This document shows, in pieces, positions 58,917-64,000 of a stretch of 64,000 nt of DNA (position 1 is the stretch's first letter; the number at the start of each line of letters is the position of its first letter). The position numbers and the translations under genes were made by a program. Source of the DNA: Herbidospora mongoliensis (lineage in GTDB: Bacteria > Actinomycetota > Actinomycetes > Streptosporangiales > Streptosporangiaceae); assembly GCF_001570545.1 (NCBI RefSeq), contig NZ_BBXD01000011.1, positions 1 to 64,000 of the forward strand. Direction: 5' to 3'. The notes beneath the pieces were generated by a model. The model was given only the letters and a program-made list of their open reading frames with translations. It was not told the origin of the DNA and made no database searches.

Positions 58917-60344
58917 ATGTCAGGCTCGGCCCGGCTCGACCGGTCGCTGCTCACGCTGATCGGCGTGATGGTGCTCGGCGGCATGATGTCCTACCTCGAC
59001 GCGACGATCGTCAACGTCGGCATCAGCACGCTGACCGCCGAGTTCGAGGCCACCCTGTCCACGATCGAGTGGGTGACCACCGGCTATCTGCTCGCGGTCG
59101 CGCTCGCCATCCCGCTGGCCGGATGGGCGATGACGCGCTTCGGCGCCAAGCGCATGTGGCTGCTCGGCCTGACCGTGTTCCTGGCCGGGTCGACGCTCGC
59201 GGCCTTCGCCTGGAACGCCGAGAGCCTCATCGCGTTCCGGATCCTGCAGGGCCTCGGCGGCGGCATGGTCGACCCGATCATGATGACCGTCGTCGCGGGC
59301 GCGGCCGGTCCGGCCCGCATCGCCCGGGTGATGGGGCTCATCTCCATCCCCATCACGCTCGGCCCGGTCGTCGGCCCGATCGTCGGCGGCCTGATCCTGG
59401 AGAACCTCTCCTGGCAGTGGATGTTCCTGGTCAACATCCCGTTCGCGCTGGCCGCGATCGTGCTGGCCCTGGTCGTGCTGCCGGCCGACCAGCCCGGGGG
59501 CCGCGCGCCGCTCGACTGGATCGGCGTCTTCACCCTCTCCCCCGGCTTCGCCGCCCTGGTCTTCGCCCTGTCGCGGGCCGGCGCGGAGGGCTTCGGCAGC
59601 CCCTCGGTGCTGATCGGCCTGGCCGTCGGGCTGGCGCTGTTCGCCGCCTACATCACCCACGCGCTGCGCACCACCGGCACGCCACTGCTCGACCTGCGGC
59701 TGTTCCGCAGCAAGGGGTTCAGCGCCAGCGTCACCACCATGTTCCTCATCGGCGGCGGCCTGTTCTCGCTGCTGTTCCTGCTGCCGCTCTACTACCAGGA
59801 GGTGCGCGGCGAGTCCGTGCTGGCCTCGGGCCTGCTGCTGGCCCCGCTCGGGCTGGGCACGCTCATCGGCATGCCGATCGCGGGCAATCTGGCCGACAAG
59901 CTGGGCGCGAAGCGGCTGGTGCCGGTCGGGGCGCTGCTCATCGGGCTGGGGGCGCTGGCCTTCACCGGTTCCGACGCGGGCACCTCGCAGGTGCTGCTGA
60001 CCGGCGCGCAGTTCGCCACCGGGTTCGGCCTCGGCCTGGTCGGCGCGCCGACGATGGGCTCGGTCTACCGCACGGTGCCCGGCGACTCGGTGGCCGGGGC
60101 GACCGGCGCGGTCTTCATCCTCAACCAGATCGGCGCCTCGCTCGGCATCGCCGTGGTCGCGCTCATCCTCCAGGGCGGCGGCGCGCACGCCGTGCCCACC
60201 GTCACCTCGTTCGGCGACGCCTTCTGGTGGCCGGTGGCCGCGGCGGCCGTGGTCTTCGCCGCCGGGCTGCTGCTGCCGGGCAAGCCGGAGGCACCCGCCG
60301 AGCCGGTCGCCGAACCGGCGCCCTCAGAAGGAGCCCTGTCATGA
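58917..60344 (+). CDS. DHA2-family (EmrB/QacA) MFS drug exporter
   Basis: 475 aa, AAAGGAG upstream. Fourteen TM helices are predicted. [17 protein letters not shown] (motif D1), [28 protein letters not shown] (motif A), [17 protein letters not shown] and [28 protein letters not shown] (motif C) are DHA2 marks. It probably exports the spirotetronate and gives self-resistance. The divergent TetR and operator control it; the LLM gene overlaps its stop. Confidence 0.95.
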   Translation: MSGSARLDRSLLTLIGVMVLGGMMSYLDATIVNVGISTLTAEFEATLSTIEWVTTGYLLAVALAIPLAGWAMTRFGAKRMWLLGLTVFLAGSTLAAFAWNAESLIAFRILQGLGGGMVDPIMMTVVAGAAGPARIARVMGLISIPITLGPVVGPIVGGLILENLSWQWMFLVNIPFALAAIVLALVVLPADQPGGRAPLDWIGVFTLSPGFAALVFALSRAGAEGFGSPSVLIGLAVGLALFAAYITHALRTTGTPLLDLRLFRSKGFSASVTTMFLIGGGLFSLLFLLPLYYQEVRGESVLASGLLLAPLGLGTLIGMPIAGNLADKLGAKRLVPVGALLIGLGALAFTGSDAGTSQVLLTGAQFATGFGLGLVGAPTMGSVYRTVPGDSVAGATGAVFILNQIGASLGIAVVALILQGGGAHAVPTVTSFGDAFWWPVAAAAVVFAAGLLLPGKPEAPAEPVAEPAPSEGALS

Positions 60345-61348
60345 CCCTGCCCCTCTCCGTTCTCGACGTCGTCCCGGTCTTCGAGGGCGGCTCGGCCACC
60401 CAGGCGTTATCCGACACCGTGGCCTTCGCGCCGCAGGTGGAGGAGCTGGGCTACCTGCGCTACTGGGTGGCCGAGCACCACAGCACCACGAGCCTGGCCA
60501 CCTCCGCCCCGGCCGTGCTGGCCGGGGCGCTGGCGGCGGCGACCACGACGCTGCGGGTGGGGTCGGGCGGGGTGCTGCTGCCCAACCACGCCCCGCTCGT
60601 GGTGGCCGAGCAGTTCGGCACGCTGGAGGCGCTCTACCCCGGCCGGATCGACCTCGGGCTCGGCCGGGCCCCCGGCACCGACCCGCGCACCGCCAGGGCG
60701 CTGCGCCGCTCGCCCGAGGGCGCCGCCGACTTCGCCGGTGAGATCGGCGAGCTGAGCGGCTACTTCGCGCCCGCCGACCGGTCGAGCGGCATCGTCGCGG
60801 TGCCGGCCGCCGACGCGCGGCCCGACCTGTGGGTGCTCGGGTCGAGCCCCGGCAGCGGCGCGCTGGCCGGGTCGCTGGGGCTGCCCTACGCCTACGCGCA
60901 CCAGATCAACCCGCGCGACACGGCGCAGGCGCTGGCCGCCTACCGGAGCGCGTTCCGGCCCTCCGCGCAGCTCGACCGGCCGCGCACGCTCATCGCCGCG
61001 CTGGTCACCGTCGCCGCCACCGACGAGGAGGCCTTCACCGCGGCCTCCTCCTACCTCCTCGGCAAGGTCCTCATGCGGACCTCACCGCACTTCGAGGTGT
61101 TCCCGGCCGCGGCGAGAGCGGCCGGGCACCGGTGGTCGGCGCCCGAGCGGCAGTTCGTGGAGGCCATCGCCGAGCCGCAGCTCATCGGGAGCCTGCAGAC
61201 CGTGGCGGGCAAACTCGACCGGCTGATGCGCGACACCGGCGCCGACGAGCTGATGGCCCTCACGGTGGTGCCCTCGCAGGACGACCGGCTGCGGTCCTTC
61301 CAGCTCCTGGCCGAGGCCGCCGAGATCGTCGTTTCAGCGCCGCTTTAG
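60341..61348 (+). CDS. LLM-class flavin-dependent monooxygenase of the cluster
   Basis: 335 aa in an ATGA overlap with the exporter. [88 protein letters not shown] and [28 protein letters not shown] are the alkanal-monooxygenase-like (MsnO8) LLM branch. In abyssomicin clusters a gene of this kind follows the exporter; it could tailor the product. Codon 23 is TTA, rare in high-GC actinomycetes, so translation may depend on bldA tRNA. Confidence 0.9.
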   Translation: MTLPLSVLDVVPVFEGGSATQALSDTVAFAPQVEELGYLRYWVAEHHSTTSLATSAPAVLAGALAAATTTLRVGSGGVLLPNHAPLVVAEQFGTLEALYPGRIDLGLGRAPGTDPRTARALRRSPEGAADFAGEIGELSGYFAPADRSSGIVAVPAADARPDLWVLGSSPGSGALAGSLGLPYAYAHQINPRDTAQALAAYRSAFRPSAQLDRPRTLIAALVTVAATDEEAFTAASSYLLGKVLMRTSPHFEVFPAAARAAGHRWSAPERQFVEAIAEPQLIGSLQTVAGKLDRLMRDTGADELMALTVVPSQDDRLRSFQLLAEAAEIVVSAPL

Positions 61349-61360
61349 AGCGACTCCCGA

Positions 61361-61388
61361 TAGTTCAGAAAATCGCACCACCGAACTA
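61361..61388. promoter_or_regulatory. Inverted repeat before the solute-binding gene
   Basis: TAGTTC and GAACTA lie 16 bp apart. The half-sites resemble the arms of the TetR operator at 58867..58884, so the same repressor might act here. Confidence 0.35.
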
Positions 61389-61400
61389 CCTGGAGTTCGC

Positions 61401-63035
61401 ATGCCCCCCTCACGTGCCGTACTGGCGGCCGCCCTCCTTATCGCCCTCGCCGCGTGCGGCACGGAGAACACCCCCGCCGTCGGCGGCGCCGGTGAGGCGG
61501 CGAAGCCGGTCACGTCCGGTTCCCTCACGCACGCGGTCGACGAGGAGCCCGACTGCTGGGACCCGCACGTCAGCGCGCAGGACGTCACCTCGTTCCTCCA
61601 GCGCCCGGTCTACGACTCGCTGGTCTACCAGACGCCCGACGGCGCCCTGGAGCCGTGGCTGGCCACCAAGTGGGAGGTCAGCCCCGACTCCAAGGCGTAC
61701 ACCTTCACCCTGCGCGAGGACGTGGTCTTCCACGACGGCGCCAAGCTCGACGCCGAGGCGGTCAAGGCCAACTTCGACCACATCACCGCCAAGGAGACCA
61801 ACTCCCAGTACGCGGCCGGGCTGCTCGGGCCGTACAAGGGGGTCTCGGTGGTCGCGCCCAACCAGGTGAAGATCGAGTTCACCCGTCCCTACGTGCCGTT
61901 CCTCCAGGCGGCCAGCACGACGGCGCTGGGCATCGCCTCCCCCGCCTCGCTGAAGGCCGGATCCGACGTGCTGTGCGCGGCCGGCGCCGGGTCGGTCGGC
62001 TCCGGACCCTTCACGTCGGGCGCCTACGTGCGCGGCCAGGAGCGGACGTACGCCAAGAACGCCGCCTACAACTGGGCGCCGAAGGACGCCGGGCACGCCG
62101 GTCCCGCGCGGCTCGACTCGGTGAAGGTCCGATTCATCTCCGAGGACGCGACCCGGGTGGGCGCGCTGAGCTCCGGCCAGGTCGACACGGCGAGCAAGAT
62201 CCCGGCCAACCAGCTCGGGGTGCTGAAGGCCAACCCGGAACTTCAGGTGCTCGACAAGCAGGTGCCCGGCGCGGTCAACGCCTTCTACCTCAACACCAAG
62301 GGCGCGCTGTTCTCCGACGTCAAGGTGCGCCAGGCCTTCCAGCGGGCCATCGACGTCGACACGCTCGTGAAGTCGGTGTTCCAGGGCATCTACCCACGCG
62401 CCTGGAGCCCGCTGTCGCCGACGACGCCGTCCAGCTACGACGCCTCGCTGGAGAACACCTGGCCGACCGACACCGCGCTGGCCGGCAAGCTGCTCGACGA
62501 GGCCGGGTGGACCGGCCGCGACTCCGAGGGCTACCGCACCAAGGACGGCAAGCGGCTCACCGTGGTCGCCCCGATCTACGGCGAGGCGAGCACGTTCTCG
62601 CAGGCGGTGCAGGGTGACCTGAAGAAGTCGGGCATCTACCTCGACCTGCTGGCCTCGACCGACGCGATCGAGATCGGCGGCCGCCTCGACGAGGGCCGCT
62701 ACGACGTGGTCGAGCTGTCGTGGGCGCGCGGCGACGGGGACATCCTGAGTCACTTCTTCTTCTCCGACCAGACGTCCAAGAACAGCGGGCACAACTTCGC
62801 CCAGGTCACCGACCCCGGGGTGGACAAGTGGCTGACGGCGGCGCAGACCGCCCAGGAGCCGGCCCAGCGCGCCGCCGAATACGCCCAGGTGCAGAAGTGG
62901 GCGATCGAGAACGCGGTGGTGGTGCCGACCTACGTCGACACCCAGAACCTGGGCGCCAGCAAGAAGGTGCACGACCTGCGGCTCAGCATCTCGGCGCACC
63001 CCGAGTTCTACGCCGCCTGGGTCGAATCCCCGTGA
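61401..63035 (+). CDS. Extracellular solute-binding lipoprotein, family 5
   Basis: 544 aa, CTGGAG upstream. A lipoprotein signal ends LIALAACG. The body is family-5: GSLTHAVDEEPDCWDPHVSAQDVTSFLQRPVYDSLVYQ, LATKWEVSPDSKAYTFTLREDVVFHDGAKLDAEAVKANFDHI, VGSGPFTSGAYVRGQERTY and FQRAIDVDTLVKSVFQGIYPRAWSPLSP. It is the first gene of an oligopeptide-type ABC transporter like the one that accompanies abyssomicin genes. It may recover a product, a precursor or a signal; uptake direction is inferred from the family. Confidence 0.93.
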   Translation: MPPSRAVLAAALLIALAACGTENTPAVGGAGEAAKPVTSGSLTHAVDEEPDCWDPHVSAQDVTSFLQRPVYDSLVYQTPDGALEPWLATKWEVSPDSKAYTFTLREDVVFHDGAKLDAEAVKANFDHITAKETNSQYAAGLLGPYKGVSVVAPNQVKIEFTRPYVPFLQAASTTALGIASPASLKAGSDVLCAAGAGSVGSGPFTSGAYVRGQERTYAKNAAYNWAPKDAGHAGPARLDSVKVRFISEDATRVGALSSGQVDTASKIPANQLGVLKANPELQVLDKQVPGAVNAFYLNTKGALFSDVKVRQAFQRAIDVDTLVKSVFQGIYPRAWSPLSPTTPSSYDASLENTWPTDTALAGKLLDEAGWTGRDSEGYRTKDGKRLTVVAPIYGEASTFSQAVQGDLKKSGIYLDLLASTDAIEIGGRLDEGRYDVVELSWARGDGDILSHFFFSDQTSKNSGHNFAQVTDPGVDKWLTAAQTAQEPAQRAAEYAQVQKWAIENAVVVPTYVDTQNLGASKKVHDLRLSISAHPEFYAAWVESP

Positions 63036-63970
63036 GGGGTGTCCTGGCCCGGCTGGTGAGCGCGGCCCTCGTCGTGTGGGCCGCCGCCACCTGCGCCTTC
63101 CTGGTGCTGCAGCTGATCCCCGGTGACCCGGTCTACGCCATCGTCGGCTCCGACGCGCTGGTCTCCGAGGAGCAGCACGAGAGGATCCGCGAGGAGTACG
63201 GCCTCGACCAGCCGCTCGTGGCGCAGTATCTGAACTACGTCGTCCGGCTGGCGACGTTCCGGTTCGGCGAGTCCTACCAGCTCCAGCAGCCCGTCTCGAC
63301 GGTGCTGGCCGACCAGTTGTGGCCGACCGTGCAGCTCGCGCTGGCGGCCACCGTGCTGGCCCCGCTCCTGGCGGTGCTGGTGGCGGTGGCCACCTCGGGC
63401 CGGGCGGCCTGGCCGCGCCGGGTGGCCGCCGCGGTGGAGCTGGTGGTCGTGTCCACGCCGTCGTTCTGGCTCGGCATCATGCTGCTGACGATCTTCTCCT
63501 TCCGGCTGGGCTGGCTCCCCGTGGCGGAGACCGGCGGCGTCGCGTCGCTGGTCCTGCCGACGATCACGCTGGCGCTGCCGATCGCGGCGGTGCTGACCCA
63601 GGTGATGCGCGAGGGCCTGCTCAGCGCGCTCGACCAGCCGTTCGCGGTGACCGCGCGGGCGCGCGGCGTGCCCGAGACGGCGGTGCGCTACCGCCACGCG
63701 CTGCGCCATTCGGCGATCCCGGCGCTGACCATGGCGGGCTGGTTCACCGGCACCCTGCTCGGCGGCGCGGTGATCGTGGAGAACGTGTTCGCCCGGCCGG
63801 GCATCGGCCGGATCACCCTCCAGGCGGTCGGCGACCGCGACCTGCCGGTCGTGCAGGGCGTGGTGGCGCTGTCGGCGGTGGTGTTCGTCGCGGTCGCCGC
63901 GCTGATCGACGTCCTGTACGCGGTGGTCGACCCCCGGCTGCGCAGGAGAACGGGGGTGCAGGCGATATGA
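63032..63970 (+). CDS. ABC transporter permease, DppB-type
   Basis: 312 aa from GTG in the GTGA overlap with the solute-binding gene. Six TMs; LIPGDPVYAIVGSDALVSEEQHERIREEYGLDQPLVAQYLNYVVRLATFRFGESYQLQQPV, TPSFWLGIMLLTIFSFRLGWLPV and the EAA loop FAVTARARGVPETAVRYRHALRHS are diagnostic. Next gene overlaps its stop. Confidence 0.92.
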   Translation: MRGVLARLVSAALVVWAAATCAFLVLQLIPGDPVYAIVGSDALVSEEQHERIREEYGLDQPLVAQYLNYVVRLATFRFGESYQLQQPVSTVLADQLWPTVQLALAATVLAPLLAVLVAVATSGRAAWPRRVAAAVELVVVSTPSFWLGIMLLTIFSFRLGWLPVAETGGVASLVLPTITLALPIAAVLTQVMREGLLSALDQPFAVTARARGVPETAVRYRHALRHSAIPALTMAGWFTGTLLGGAVIVENVFARPGIGRITLQAVGDRDLPVVQGVVALSAVVFVAVAALIDVLYAVVDPRLRRRTGVQAI

Positions 63971-64000
63971 AGCACACCGGAACCGTGATCGCGGCGCTGC
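63967..64000 (+). CDS. Start of next gene, probably the DppC-type permease (cut by window edge)
   Basis: ATG at 63967 in an ATGA overlap with the permease stop. Only MKHTGTVIAAL is visible. Position suggests the second permease of the transporter. Confidence 0.6.
   Translation, partial: MKHTGTVIAAL

Noticed and set aside
1-64000. CRISPR array or rRNA genes
   Set aside because: No regularly spaced direct repeats and no rRNA-like sequence were seen.

Overview
The window is high-GC DNA from a filamentous actinomycete. Evidence for this is the GTG/TTG starts, dense four-base start/stop overlaps, a SARP activator, an Hanks-type kinase with an XRE-like N-terminus, LLM-class (F420/flavin) oxidoreductases, DHA2 drug exporter, and IS701, IS5/IS427 and IS630 transposases. 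The style of gene content suggests Streptosporangiaceae or a neighbour, but nothing in the window fixes the genus.

Bases 1 to about 18.2 kb are an accessory island. Its left half is visibly less GC-rich than the rest. It holds an IS630 copy cut by the window edge, a membrane-anchored protein of unknown function, a leftward pair encoding a secreted PQQ-type propeller and a TIR-TM-WD40 protein, a two-TM protein, a complete IS5/IS427-type element, a membrane-anchored P-loop NTPase with six TPRs, a decayed NucA/NucB nuclease toxin domain beside a probable immunity protein, an orphan solute-binding lipoprotein with a membrane partner, and a wrecked IS701 transposase. Three copies of the 3' half of a tRNA-Val(GAC) gene (near 9.2, 13.9 and 17.9 kb) punctuate it. 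The first copy lies next to a frameshifted tyrosine integrase. The simplest reading is serial integration at, and decay of, elements targeting tRNA-Val(GAC).

From 18.5 to 38.3 kb the genes look like ordinary chromosomal or semi-accessory actinomycete genes: a GNAT enzyme, a SHOCT membrane protein, a RibD-like reductase and AraC regulator, a von Willebrand A plus solute-binding pair, an oxidoreductase-MerR-LLM-MazG operon, a membrane Mrr-type nuclease, a rhodanese-thiM-LLM operon, a glutathionyl-hydroquinone-reductase-like enzyme, a Ser/Thr kinase and two secreted proteins. From 45.7 down to 38.3 kb a seven-gene leftward operon encodes an oligopeptide-type ABC transporter, an alpha/beta-hydrolase without its nucleophile, an isopenicillin-N-synthase-like dioxygenase and a DUF427 protein. 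Its promoter carries two copies of a 17-bp palindrome, and a third copy lies in the rhodanese/hydroquinone-reductase divergent promoter.

From 45.8 kb to the right edge lies the start of a spirotetronate biosynthetic gene cluster of the abyssomicin type. It has a SARP activator, type II thioesterase and large LuxR regulator, then an RHS/YD-repeat protein, a small beta-barrel protein that closely resembles the Diels-Alderase AbyU, and the five-gene tetronate cassette in canonical order: KASIII, FkbH-like glyceryl transferase, ACP, E2-like acetyltransferase, alpha/beta-hydrolase eliminase. A TetR regulator with a clear operator, a DHA2 exporter, an LLM monooxygenase and the first genes of an oligopeptide-type ABC transporter follow. 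The modular polyketide synthase, P450s and ferredoxin expected for such a pathway are not in the window and probably lie to the right. The cassette should load glycerate on the ACP, couple it to a polyketide chain to form a tetronate, create the exocyclic methylene by acetylation and elimination, and hand the linear product to the AbyU-like enzyme for an intramolecular [4+2] closure.
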